Source of the DNA: JACDAN01 sp963847235
GTDB taxonomy: Bacteria; Actinomycetota; Thermoleophilia; Gaiellales; Gaiellaceae
Direction: 5' to 3'
NCBI GenBank assembly: GCA_963847235.1
Contig: CAWJYU010000004.1
Location: forward strand, 124,001 to 188,000
DNA: 64,000 bases
Shown here in pieces: positions 16,996 to 25,083 of this stretch. The number at the start of each line of letters is the position of its first letter. Positions within the stretch are counted from its first letter, which is position 1. The notes under the pieces are model-generated. The model did no database searches, was not told the origin of the DNA, and was given only the letters and a program-made list of their open reading frames with translations. Position numbers and translations under genes: made by a program.

Positions 16996-17943
16996 GTGCG
17001 ACCCGTCCGCTTCCTCACCTGCGTCCTTGGCGCCCTCGCACTCCTGGCGCCCCAGGCAGGGGCCGCAGTGTCGGCCGGCGCCTACGGTCACACCGCCCGC
17101 TTCGACCGCCTGACCGGGCAGAAGACCGAGTCAGGGCTGGTCTTCCTCGGTTGGGACCAGGGCCGGACGTGGGGCTCGAAGTACGAGTTCTTCCTGAGCC
17201 GCTTGGGCGAGCGGCCTCACATCGCGCTGCACCCCGAAGGACGTGGGAGGGTCATGACGCCCAGTGCGATCGCCCTCGGGAAGGGCGATGCGCACCTGAT
17301 CGGCCTCGCGCAGGCGATCGAGGCCTCCGGCAAGCCGGTGATCATCCGTCCGCTCGGCGAGATGAACAACTCGAAGAACCCGTACTGCGCGTTCACACCG
17401 AGCGGTGCGCGACGCGGCGACGCCTACTCGGCGGGCTGGTACCGGAAGGCGTTCCAGCGGATCTCGATCCTGATGCACGGCGGCTCCGCGCAGGCGATGA
17501 CCGCGCGGCTCCGGGCGCTGCGCATGCCCGGCGTCCAGACCGACCTGCCGGCAGCTCGCGCGCCGGCGATGACCGTCGTCTGGAACCCGCTCGCCGTCGG
17601 CGTCCCCAACGTGCCGGGCAACCACTACCGGGCCTACTACCCGGGCTCCCGGTACGTCGACGCCTACGGCAACAACTACTACAACACCGGCGGCGGCTAC
17701 GCGTTCTTCAAGACCGAGGAGCTCTACCGGGCCTTCCCGCGCGAGCCGTTCATGTTCCCGGAGTGGGGCCTCTCCGTGGACGACCCCAGCTACATCCGCG
17801 CCTTCGCGACCTTCGTCCGCCGCCACTCCCGTGTCCGCTTCATCAGCTTCTTCAACGGCCCGGCCGGCGGCGCCTACGACATCGGGACGAAGCCGCGAAG
17901 CCGGGCGGCATACAGGAGTTTCATCGTGCCGCTCACCCGGTAG
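16996..17943 (+). CDS. Secreted GH26-like glycoside hydrolase
   Basis: Protein of 315 aa from GTG 16996, with a signal peptide (PVRFLTCVLGALALLAPQAGA). The fold signals are those of family 26-type TIM-barrel mannanases: KPVIIRPLGEMNN carries the candidate acid/base Glu after strand 4, MTVVWNPLA is the following strand, and FMFPEWGLS carries the candidate nucleophile Glu. The family cleaves beta-mannan or related beta-glycans outside the cell. No carbohydrate-binding module is present. An aldo/keto reductase starts 10 bp downstream, probably in the same transcript. Confidence 0.75.
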   Translation: MRPVRFLTCVLGALALLAPQAGAAVSAGAYGHTARFDRLTGQKTESGLVFLGWDQGRTWGSKYEFFLSRLGERPHIALHPEGRGRVMTPSAIALGKGDAHLIGLAQAIEASGKPVIIRPLGEMNNSKNPYCAFTPSGARRGDAYSAGWYRKAFQRISILMHGGSAQAMTARLRALRMPGVQTDLPAARAPAMTVVWNPLAVGVPNVPGNHYRAYYPGSRYVDAYGNNYYNTGGGYAFFKTEELYRAFPREPFMFPEWGLSVDDPSYIRAFATFVRRHSRVRFISFFNGPAGGAYDIGTKPRSRAAYRSFIVPLTR

Positions 17944-17952
17944 GACTGACGC

Positions 17953-18984
17953 GTGACCTACCTGCCCGCGGAGGATCGCTACGACCGGATGGAGTACCGG
18001 CGGAGCGGCCGCAGCGGCTTACTCCTTCCCGCCATCTCCCTCGGGCTCTGGCACAACTTCGGGAACGACGACCGGCCGCTCGAGATCGGTCGCGCGATCA
18101 TCCGGCGCGCCTTCGACCTCGGGATCACGCACTTCGACCTCGCGAACAACTACGGGCCGCCGTACGGCTCGGCAGAGGAGAACTTCGGCCGCATCCTGCG
18201 CGACGAGCTGGCGCCGTACCGCGACGAGCTGATCATCTCCTCGAAGGCCGGCTACGACATGTGGCCGGGCCCGTACGGCGAGTGGGGATCGCGCAAGTAC
18301 CTGCTCGCAAGCCTGGACCAGAGCCTGGGCCGCATGGGCCTCGACTACGTCGACATCTTCTACTCGCACCGGTACGACCCGGACACGCCGCTCGAGGAGA
18401 CGATGGGCGCGCTGGACACGGCCGTCCGTCAGGGCAAGGCGCTGTACGTCGGGATCTCCTCGTACTCGGCGGTGAAGACCGAGGAGGCGGCAGCGATCCT
18501 GCGTGCGCTCGGGACGCCGTTCGTCATCCACCAGCCCTCGTATTCGCTGCTGAACCGCTGGATCGAGGATGACCTGCTCGCCACGCTCGAGGAGGTCGGC
18601 ATCGGCTGCATCGTCTTCTCCCCGCTCGCGCAGGGGCTGCTGACGAACAGATACCTCGACGGGATCCCGGAGGGGTCGAGGGCGGCGACGCGAGGCAGCG
18701 CGCTCTCGCCGGAGCAGCTCACCGAGGAGACCATGGACAAGGTGCGCGCGCTGAACGAGATCGCGGCGCGGCGGGGCCAGTCGCTTGCCGAGATGGCAAT
18801 CGCCTGGACGCTGCGCGACCCGCGCGTGACGTCCGCCCTGATCGGCGCGAGCAGCGTCGCGCAGCTGGAGGACAGCCTGGCCGCGCTCGACCGACTCGAC
18901 TTCACCGAGGACGAGCTAACGGAGATCGACCAGTTCGCGACGGACGGCGGCATCAACCTCTGGGCCGAGTCGAGCCGGGAGTAG
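17953..18984 (+). CDS. Aldo/keto reductase, L-glyceraldehyde 3-phosphate reductase (YghZ/Gpr) type
   Basis: Protein of 343 aa, a full-length AKR14-like (YghZ/Gpr) enzyme. Catalytic tetrad positions are visible: Asp and Tyr in FDLANNYG, Lys in ISSKAGYDMWPGPYG, and His in YSHRYDP. The GEWGSRKYLLASLDQSL segment is typical of the YghZ group, as is the NAD(P)-binding region SALIGASSVAQLED near the C-terminus. Homologues reduce L-glyceraldehyde 3-phosphate or methylglyoxal with NADPH. It ends 32 bp inside the convergent LLM oxidoreductase gene, so both stops are interlocked. Confidence 0.92.
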   Translation: MTYLPAEDRYDRMEYRRSGRSGLLLPAISLGLWHNFGNDDRPLEIGRAIIRRAFDLGITHFDLANNYGPPYGSAEENFGRILRDELAPYRDELIISSKAGYDMWPGPYGEWGSRKYLLASLDQSLGRMGLDYVDIFYSHRYDPDTPLEETMGALDTAVRQGKALYVGISSYSAVKTEEAAAILRALGTPFVIHQPSYSLLNRWIEDDLLATLEEVGIGCIVFSPLAQGLLTNRYLDGIPEGSRAATRGSALSPEQLTEETMDKVRALNEIAARRGQSLAEMAIAWTLRDPRVTSALIGASSVAQLEDSLAALDRLDFTEDELTEIDQFATDGGINLWAESSRE

Positions 18985-19852
18985 CGGGCAACAGCGGGAC
19001 GACCTCCTCGGCGAAGCGCCGCACGCGATCCTCGAGATCCGGCGCCTCGTAATCGAGGTTCACGACGAAGCCGTCGCAGCCGGCGTCGACGTATTCGGCG
19101 AGGCGCTCGGCGACCCACTCCGGCGGCCCGGTCACGGCGTGCCGCCCTCGTTCGTCCTCGCCGTCGTCCGGCTCGTCCTCGAGGTAGACGCCGATACGGA
19201 GGATCACCCGGCCGTCAGGGCGCCGGTCCCGGAACTCGGCGGCCATTGCGCGCAACTGGTCCGGTTGCAGGGCGACGGGGTGCCACACGCCGGTCAGCGC
19301 GGCGCGCCGGATCGTTGCACGCGAGACGCCGGCGATCCAGAGCTCCGGGCCGCTGGGCCGGACGAGCGCGGGCGCGAGCCAGCCTTGGCCGGACGGGAGG
19401 TCGACCGGGCCGGGCATCTGCTCGAACGCGTGCTGAGCCGTTCGCACCCACTCGTCGAGCCGGCGGCCGCGACTCGCGAACTCGGCGTCGAGCAGCGCGA
19501 ACTCGCCCTCCATCCAGCCGGCCGCCACCGCTGTGACAATCCGTCCGCCCGAGAGGAAGTCGAGGGTCGTGAGCTGCTTCAGGGCGACGAGCGGATTCCG
19601 CTGGGGGACGACGAGCGCCGACACGCCGAGCTGGAGCCGCTCGGTGCGGCCGGCCAGGAAGCCGAGCGAGACGAGCGCCTCGGCGATCGTTCCGTAGATC
19701 GGCGCGTGCTCGGGCGGCACGACGACGTGGTCGGTCACCCAGCCGGAGTCGAACCCGGCCTGCTCGGCCGCCACGGCTGCGCTCGCAAGGCGCTCGGCAT
19801 CGAGTCCCTCGCCGTAGTTCGGAAGGATCACGCCGAGGTGCGGTCGGGCCAC
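18953..19852 (-). CDS. LLM-class (luciferase-like) F420/flavin-dependent oxidoreductase
   Basis: Protein of 299 aa with the luciferase-like monooxygenase fold: GVILPNYGEGLDAERLASAAVAAEQAGFDSGWVTDHV at the N-terminus, GVSALVVPQRNPLVALKQLTTLDFLSGGRI and the AAGWMEGEFALL segment. In actinobacteria many such enzymes use coenzyme F420. Substrate cannot be read from sequence. It converges with the aldo/keto reductase (32-bp overlap) and is divergent from the serine hydrolase gene, with only about 30 bp between starts, so the two divergent promoters must overlap coding sequence. Confidence 0.9.
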   Translation of the reverse strand: MARPHLGVILPNYGEGLDAERLASAAVAAEQAGFDSGWVTDHVVVPPEHAPIYGTIAEALVSLGFLAGRTERLQLGVSALVVPQRNPLVALKQLTTLDFLSGGRIVTAVAAGWMEGEFALLDAEFASRGRRLDEWVRTAQHAFEQMPGPVDLPSGQGWLAPALVRPSGPELWIAGVSRATIRRAALTGVWHPVALQPDQLRAMAAEFRDRRPDGRVILRIGVYLEDEPDDGEDERGRHAVTGPPEWVAERLAEYVDAGCDGFVVNLDYEAPDLEDRVRRFAEEVVPLLPATPGSTRPRG

Positions 19853-19882
19853 GCGCCAACGCTAACGGCAACAATCTCGGCC

Positions 19883-20977
19883 GTGGCGCTGCTCGCGACT
19901 CCACCGCCCGCACCGATCGTCGTTTCGCCCGCTGCCTACGAGATCTCGTTCGGGCGGGTCATCGGCCGTGTGGGCGCCGGGACGACGAAGGTGGTCGTCA
20001 GCGTCGACGGACGCGTCGCGGCCAGTAAGGACGTCGGGAGGACGCGGTTCGACTTTGCCGTCCCGCTTCCGGCGCGCGACGTCCGGCTCACGGTCACCGC
20101 GTTGGACGAGCGCGGCCGCGGCGCCTCGACCACGGTCGATCCCGTCTTCTCGCTGCCGGCGGCCGCGGAGCCGCGCGGGCCGCCCAGGAGAAGCGTCGAG
20201 GACCTCCGCTTGGCCCGCACGATCCGCTCGCTCGCACGCGCGTTCCCCGGGATCTGCGGCATCTACGTCCAGAACCTGCGCACCGGCGCGGGAGCCGCCT
20301 GGAATGCCGGCGCGCGGTTCCCTGCCGCATCGACGATCAAGGTCGCGATCGCGATCGAGGTCCTCCGGAGGCTGGGCGGGAAGCCGCGGCGCGGCAGCCG
20401 TATCGACGGGCTGCTTCGCAAGGCGATCATCCCGTCCGACGACCGGGCGGCGAACGACCTGCTCACGTGGCTCGGCGGCTCGACGAGCGGCGGGGCCACC
20501 TACGTGAACGCGCTCTTCCGCGCGCTCGGCATGCACGACACCGACATGTACGGCGGCTACATCGTCACACAGGGACGGATCCCGATCCGGACGGGCGAGC
20601 AGCCGAGCTTCGTCGGCAAGCGGACGACCGCGGCGGATCTGACGACGCTGATGCGCTCGCTGAATCTCGCGGCCGTCGGGCAGGGCGGGCTGGCGAGGCT
20701 CAGCTTCCGTCCGACCCAGGCCCGCTTCCTGCTCTACCTGCTCGCTCACTCGCAGGTGAGCCGGATCGACAGGTTCCTGCCGCGCGGATCCACCGTGGTG
20801 CTCCAGAAGGCCGGTTGGATCAGCACGGCGCTCCACGACACAGGGCTCGTCTACTGGTCGGGCGGCAGCTTCGTCGCCACCGTCCTGACCTGGAACGCCC
20901 GAGGCGCAGGCTCCGCGTCGGACGTGCTCGCGGGTCGCGTCGGGCGCGCCGCGTACGGAGCGTTCGGACGTGGCTGA
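19883..20977 (+). CDS. Class A beta-lactamase-like serine hydrolase
   Basis: Protein of 364 aa from GTG 19883. An N-terminal beta-rich region (residues 1-95) precedes a penicillin-recognising domain with S150-T-I-K153 (SxxK), S185-D-D (SDN-like) and QKAGW (KTG-like). The family acylates on serine; members act as beta-lactamases or peptidoglycan-directed hydrolases, and the altered SDD and KAG triads make a beta-lactamase role uncertain. No good signal peptide follows GTG 19883, but an in-frame GTG at 19838 would add a hydrophobic segment (TATISAVALLA) and may be the real start, making the protein exported. The next gene overlaps its end by 8 bp. Confidence 0.82.
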   Translation: MALLATPPPAPIVVSPAAYEISFGRVIGRVGAGTTKVVVSVDGRVAASKDVGRTRFDFAVPLPARDVRLTVTALDERGRGASTTVDPVFSLPAAAEPRGPPRRSVEDLRLARTIRSLARAFPGICGIYVQNLRTGAGAAWNAGARFPAASTIKVAIAIEVLRRLGGKPRRGSRIDGLLRKAIIPSDDRAANDLLTWLGGSTSGGATYVNALFRALGMHDTDMYGGYIVTQGRIPIRTGEQPSFVGKRTTAADLTTLMRSLNLAAVGQGGLARLSFRPTQARFLLYLLAHSQVSRIDRFLPRGSTVVLQKAGWISTALHDTGLVYWSGGSFVATVLTWNARGAGSASDVLAGRVGRAAYGAFGRG

Positions 20978-21350
20978 GTACGACGAGGTCCTCGATCGCA
21001 TCCGCAGCATCTGTTTCGCGCTGCCCGAGACCAGCGAACGCCTGAGCCACGGCCACCCGACGTTCTTCGTCCGGGACAAGCGCTCCTTCGCGATGGTCCT
21101 GAACGACCACCACGGCGACGGGCGGTTCGCGGTGTGGTGCGCGGCCGAGGACGGCGTCCAGCAGATGCTCGTCGAGGCGGATCCGGAGCGGTTCTTCCGC
21201 CCGCCGTACGTCGGACACCGCGGCTGGCTCGGAGTCCGTCTCGATCGCGGGATCCACTGGGACGAGCTGGCCGGGATCCTCGAGGACGCCTACGTGGAGG
21301 TCGCGCCGCCGAAGCTCGTGGACGAGGCGCGCCGCCGTCTCACGGGCTGA
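20970..21350 (+). CDS. MmcQ/YjbR family protein
   Basis: Protein of 126 aa with the small YjbR/MmcQ (CyaY-like) fold: ICFALPETSERLSHGHPTFFVRDKRSFAMV, AVWCAAEDGVQQML and RFFRPPYVGHRGWLGVRL. Members are cytosolic DNA-binding-like proteins of unresolved function, common in actinobacteria. GTG start overlaps the end of the serine hydrolase gene, indicating co-translation. Confidence 0.88.
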   Translation: MAEYDEVLDRIRSICFALPETSERLSHGHPTFFVRDKRSFAMVLNDHHGDGRFAVWCAAEDGVQQMLVEADPERFFRPPYVGHRGWLGVRLDRGIHWDELAGILEDAYVEVAPPKLVDEARRRLTG

Positions 21351-21406
21351 GAAGCCCAGTACGATCGGCGGCCGAAGGCTCCACCCGACCAGACCGGAGG
21401 CCTGAG

Positions 21407-22807
21407 ATGCGCGTTCTCCTGCAGGTTCGTCACCACGAGCCCGTCCACGCTGCCGCGAGGGGAGAGGAGGATTTCTCCGCCGTCGCCTCGCTTCTCGAGG
21501 CGGAAGTGCCCGATGCGACCGTCGATGCGGCGTTCTCGCCCGTCCAGCTCCCGACGCCGATCTCGGAGGAGACGAACCAGGTCACCTTCTCGCTCACGGC
21601 GCCCGTCGAGTTCTCGATGGAGCCCGAGCAGTCGACGTACCTCCTGCGTGCCGAGCTCCCCGACGACGCTGCGGCTCAGAGCAAGTCGTACGCGGACGCC
21701 TTCGCGAGCGCAGAGGTCCTCGGTGTCTGGTCGGATCCGGTGATCGAGAGCTTTCCGGTCTACTGCGGCGACCCGGCCGTCGGGACGCAGAACGACGTGC
21801 GGAGGAAGCTCGGGGTCGACGCGCTTCGCCGGCGCAGGCTGGACGGCAGCGGCGTGGACGTTGCGATCGTGGACGGCGGAATCAATGTCGCGTACCTGCA
21901 GGCGAAGGGCCAGAAGGCGCGGCTCAGCGTCGGCCGCAGCTACACGCCGTCCGGGATGACCACGCAGCCCGGCCGCCACGAGGTCGAGCACGGCACGATG
22001 TGCGCGTACGACGTCGGGCTGGTCGCCCCGGAGGCGAGGTTCCTCGACCACGCAGTCCTCGGCGCTGCGACGCCCGGGCCGACCGTCATGTCGGGCTATC
22101 TCAGCAACGCGATCGCGTCGTACTCACAGCTGCTGCAGCTTCAACGCGCCACGGCACGCCCGAGACCGCTCGTCATCTCGAACAGCTGGGGCATGTACAG
22201 GCCGTCCTGGGACTTCCCGCTGGGCCATCCCGGGAACTACTCGGACAACCCGGCGCACCCGTTCAACATCGTCGTCGCGAGCCTCGAGCGAACGGGCGCG
22301 GACATCCTCTTCGCGGCGGGCAACTGCGGCCGCGACTGCCCGGACGGCCGCTGTGGCTTCACCTCCCGGCCGATCTGCGGCGCGAACTCCCATCCCGACG
22401 TCCTCTGCGTGGGCGGCATCGACGTCCGCGGGCGGCGGCTGGGGTACTCGTCGCAGGGGCCCGGGCGCCTCGTCCGCCGCAAGCCCGACTTCGTGACGTA
22501 CTCGCACTTCCGCGGCTCGCAGGTCTACGGGACGACTGCGCCGGACAGCGGCACCTCGACCTCCTGCCCGATCGCGGCCGGTGTGGTCGCGGCGATCCGC
22601 AGCGTCTATCGGCCGTCGGCGGTCTCACCGGCCCAGCTGCGGTCGGTGATCGCGAAGACGGCGCGGGACATGGGGCCGCCCGGCTGGGATCCGGACTACG
22701 GCTGGGGCGAGCTCGACCCGGCAGCGATCGTGGCGATGCTTCCACGCCCGACCTCGGCACGGCAGCGCAGGTCGGCCAGCTCGGCGCGGCGGGCGAAGAA
22801 GCGCTGA
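21407..22807 (+). CDS. Subtilisin-like S8 peptidase without signal peptide
   Basis: Protein of 466 aa with the S8 catalytic triad: Asp156 (AIVDGGIN), His195 (EVEHGTMCAY) and Ser384 (SGTSTSCPIAAG), plus the oxyanion Asn in the LFAAGNCG region. Residues 1-120 form a propeptide-like N-terminal domain ending VWSDPVIESF. No signal peptide or TM segment is visible, so it may be cytosolic or leave by another route. A Cys-rich loop sits in the catalytic domain (CGRDCPDGRCGF, RPICGANSHPDVLC). Strong GGAGG lies before the ATG. A small gene 10 bp downstream encodes a protein resembling its N-terminal domain. Confidence 0.9.
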   Translation: MRVLLQVRHHEPVHAAARGEEDFSAVASLLEAEVPDATVDAAFSPVQLPTPISEETNQVTFSLTAPVEFSMEPEQSTYLLRAELPDDAAAQSKSYADAFASAEVLGVWSDPVIESFPVYCGDPAVGTQNDVRRKLGVDALRRRRLDGSGVDVAIVDGGINVAYLQAKGQKARLSVGRSYTPSGMTTQPGRHEVEHGTMCAYDVGLVAPEARFLDHAVLGAATPGPTVMSGYLSNAIASYSQLLQLQRATARPRPLVISNSWGMYRPSWDFPLGHPGNYSDNPAHPFNIVVASLERTGADILFAAGNCGRDCPDGRCGFTSRPICGANSHPDVLCVGGIDVRGRRLGYSSQGPGRLVRRKPDFVTYSHFRGSQVYGTTAPDSGTSTSCPIAAGVVAAIRSVYRPSAVSPAQLRSVIAKTARDMGPPGWDPDYGWGELDPAAIVAMLPRPTSARQRRSASSARRAKKR

Positions 22808-24528
22808 CGGGCTACAGTGAGACGAGTGTCCAAGGTCTTGATGACCGTCAGGCTCGACCCGGACGAGGTGTCACTGCCGGCGGTCCAGGAGAAGCTCGGA
22901 GTCGACGCCGACCAGATCGACACGGACTTCGGCGTCGTCAGCATCGATCCGGACCAGGATCTGTACGCGGTGATGGTCGAGGAGGACCTGGCCACCCGAG
23001 CAGCGGAGAACGACGGCGTCGAGGGCCCGTTCTCGGATCCGGGCATCGAGACGTTCGGCCCGATCCAGCGCGACTGAACGTCAGGGCCGGGCGCGTGCTG
23101 CTGCAGCGCCGCGGCGGGCACGTCGTCCCGCCTGAGGACACCCCACGCGACGCCGACGGCGAGCAGCGCGAAGACCGAGGCAACCGCGAAGCCCGCGTTG
23201 TAGCCGCCGGTGAGGGCGGTGAGCGGGTCGTCGCCCTCGGCTGCGAGCGTGTCCGCCCGCTCGTTCGAGATCGTCGAGATCAGCGCGACGCCAACCGCGC
23301 CTCCGAGCTGCTGCGAGGTGTTCAGCAGGCCGGAGGCAACCCCGGCAATCCGATCCTCGACTCGCGAGAGCGCGGCCAGCGACATGGGGATGAAGATGAA
23401 CGCCAGGCCGAAGCCGCTGATCACGAACGGGACGAAGAGGTTCACCCAGAACGTCCCGTCGACCGGCAGCTGCGTGTACCAGAGGTACGCGAAGGCGAGG
23501 AACGCCGTGCCCGTCATCATCACCGGCTTCACGCCTGCGCGCGTGACGACGGCCTGGGCGATCGCGGCTCCGGGGATCGTCATCCCGGCGGTGGCGAGGA
23601 AGGCGAGCCCGGCCTCGAGCGCGGAGTAGCCGAGGACGGTCTGCATGTAGAGCGTCAGCAGGAAGAAGCCGCCGAAGAGCGTCGCCCCGAGGAGCACGCC
23701 GATCGTGTTTGCGACGAAGACCGGCCGGATCCGGAAGAGCCCGAGCGGCACGATCGGCGACGGCGTGCGGGCCTCCCACCAGAAGAAGGCGGCCACGAGC
23801 GCGACCGACAGCGCGGTGAGCCCGAGCGTCTGGGCGCTGCCCCAACCGGCGTCGGGCGCCTCGGACATCGCGTAGACGAAGATCACCAGCCCTGAGGTGA
23901 CCAGAAGCGCACCGAGGACGTCCACCCGCCGGTCTGCGCCCTCGACTCGGCCCTCCGAGATCAGGGTGGGAGCCAGCGCGAAGATCGCGACGCCGACCGG
24001 GACGTTCACGAAGAAGATCCATTCCCAGCCGAGGTACTCGACGAGTATCCCGCCCAGCAGGACGCCGGCGGCGGCGCCGCTGCCCGCGACCGCACCCCAG
24101 ATCCCGAAGGCCTTGTTGCGCTCGGCCTGGTCATGGCGGAACGAATCGCTGATGATCGCCAGCGTCGCCGGCGAGACGATCGCGCCGCCGAGGCCCTGGA
24201 GCGCCCGGAAGACGATCAGCTGCGTCCCGCTGTCGGCGAACCCGCAGGCGAGAGAGCCGCCGGTGAAGAGGACCATCCCGACCATGAACACCCTGCGCCG
24301 GCCGAGGAGGTCCGCGGCGCGCCCGCCGAGAAGCAGGAAGCCGCCGAAGGCGAGCGAGTAGGCGGTCACGATCCACTGGAGCGTGTCGCGGGAGATCCCG
24401 AGGTCTTCCTGGATCGACGGCAGCGCGACGTTCACGATCGCAACGTCCAGGATCACCATGAAGAAGGCAACGCAGACGAGCGCCAGCGCTCGCCAACGCC
24501 TGGGGTCGGGGGCGGCGCCGGGCTCCAT
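22696..24528 (-). CDS. MFS drug exporter, DHA2/EmrB-QacA family
   Basis: A 14-TM major-facilitator exporter starting at the ATG at 24528 (MEPGAAPDPRRWRALALVCVAFFMVILDVAIVNVALPSI; motif D1 positions present), with GRAADLLGRRRVFM (motif A) and the GPIAGS-type motif C as AVAGSGAAAGVLLGG. The family exports drugs or metabolites using the proton gradient. The frame has no stop until 22696, giving 610 aa, but the membrane domain ends by about 23090 (LLAVGVAWGVLRRDDVP). The extra 130 residues are Ser/Arg-rich and antisense to the small propeptide-like gene and subtilase end, so a lost stop or indel near 23090 is likely; the true length is probably about 480 aa. Confidence 0.85.
   Translation of the reverse strand: MEPGAAPDPRRWRALALVCVAFFMVILDVAIVNVALPSIQEDLGISRDTLQWIVTAYSLAFGGFLLLGGRAADLLGRRRVFMVGMVLFTGGSLACGFADSGTQLIVFRALQGLGGAIVSPATLAIISDSFRHDQAERNKAFGIWGAVAGSGAAAGVLLGGILVEYLGWEWIFFVNVPVGVAIFALAPTLISEGRVEGADRRVDVLGALLVTSGLVIFVYAMSEAPDAGWGSAQTLGLTALSVALVAAFFWWEARTPSPIVPLGLFRIRPVFVANTIGVLLGATLFGGFFLLTLYMQTVLGYSALEAGLAFLATAGMTIPGAAIAQAVVTRAGVKPVMMTGTAFLAFAYLWYTQLPVDGTFWVNLFVPFVISGFGLAFIFIPMSLAALSRVEDRIAGVASGLLNTSQQLGGAVGVALISTISNERADTLAAEGDDPLTALTGGYNAGFAVASVFALLAVGVAWGVLRRDDVPAAALQQHAPGPDVQSRWIGPNVSMPGSENGPSTPSFSAARVARSSSTITAYRSWSGSMLTTPKSVSIWSASTPSFSWTAGSDTSSGSSLTVIKTLDTRLTVARQRFFARRAELADLRCRAEVGRGSIATIAAGSSSPQP
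22817..23077 (+). CDS. Small propeptide-like protein paired with the subtilase
   Basis: An 86-aa acidic protein (GTG start; a second GTG lies three codons later) placed 10 bp after the subtilase gene. Its pattern of VSKVLMTVRLDP strand, helix (LPAVQEKLGV), DQDLYAVMVEEDLATRA and PFSDPGIETFGPI resembles the N-terminal region of the subtilase, where YLLRAELPDD is followed by VWSDPVIESFPV. Subtilase propeptides (inhibitor I9-type) fold the protease and inhibit it; a free copy could be a dedicated inhibitor or chaperone. That link is inference from sequence likeness and adjacency. The opposite strand is open here as a tail of the MFS gene, which I regard as the less likely coding strand. Confidence 0.65.
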   Translation: MRRVSKVLMTVRLDPDEVSLPAVQEKLGVDADQIDTDFGVVSIDPDQDLYAVMVEEDLATRAAENDGVEGPFSDPGIETFGPIQRD

Positions 24529-24635
24529 GCGCGTCGAAGGCTACTAATCCTCGCTCTGGGCGCTCTAGAAATCCGGGCCACGCCGCGTACACTGAGGCGG
24601 GGTCTGCTCTTTTCTTGCCACCAGGAGGTCTCCTC

Positions 24636-25064
24636 GTGAGAACGCGTCTCGCCACAACGCTCGTCGCGCTGGCCGCTGCCGGCGTCCTCGCCGCGCCGGC
24701 CACGCCGGCGACGCCGACGGAGCGGAAGCTCGCAAGCCAGATCAAGACCATGCAGCGACAGGTCAAGGTCCTGCAGGGACAGGTCAAGAAGCTCCGGACG
24801 GACATGCGCAACGTCCAGGGCGTGGCCGCGAGCGCGCTCGTGTTCTCCGCCTGCTCGACGGCTGCGACAGCCGACGCGTTCCAGGGAACCTGGGAGACCA
24901 TCGACGGCTTGAACGCCCACACCGGCAGGCCCGACCAGTATCCGGCGCCGGCGCCGATCGCCGATCCGCTGAACTCGTGCCAGCTGCTCGAGGTCCAGCG
25001 TCAGCCGGGAGCCGTCCCTCCGACCACGAACGTCTTCGCCGCGCTGCTCAACATCTTCCGCTGA
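24636..25064 (+). CDS. Small secreted coiled-coil protein
   Basis: Protein of 142 aa from GTG 24636, preceded by AGGAGG. Signal peptide to about residue 24, then a heptad-like coiled coil (residues 28-65: LASQIKTMQRQVKVLQGQ and VKKLRTDMRNVQ), then a Pro-rich globular part with two cysteines (FSACSTAA and PLNSCQLLEV) that could form a disulfide. Coiled-coil plus Cys pair is seen in many secreted actinobacterial proteins of unknown role. The sensor kinase gene begins 19 bp downstream on the same strand. Confidence 0.7.
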   Translation: MRTRLATTLVALAAAGVLAAPATPATPTERKLASQIKTMQRQVKVLQGQVKKLRTDMRNVQGVAASALVFSACSTAATADAFQGTWETIDGLNAHTGRPDQYPAPAPIADPLNSCQLLEVQRQPGAVPPTTNVFAALLNIFR

Positions 25065-25083
25065 TCGGGGCGCCTCGGGGCCA

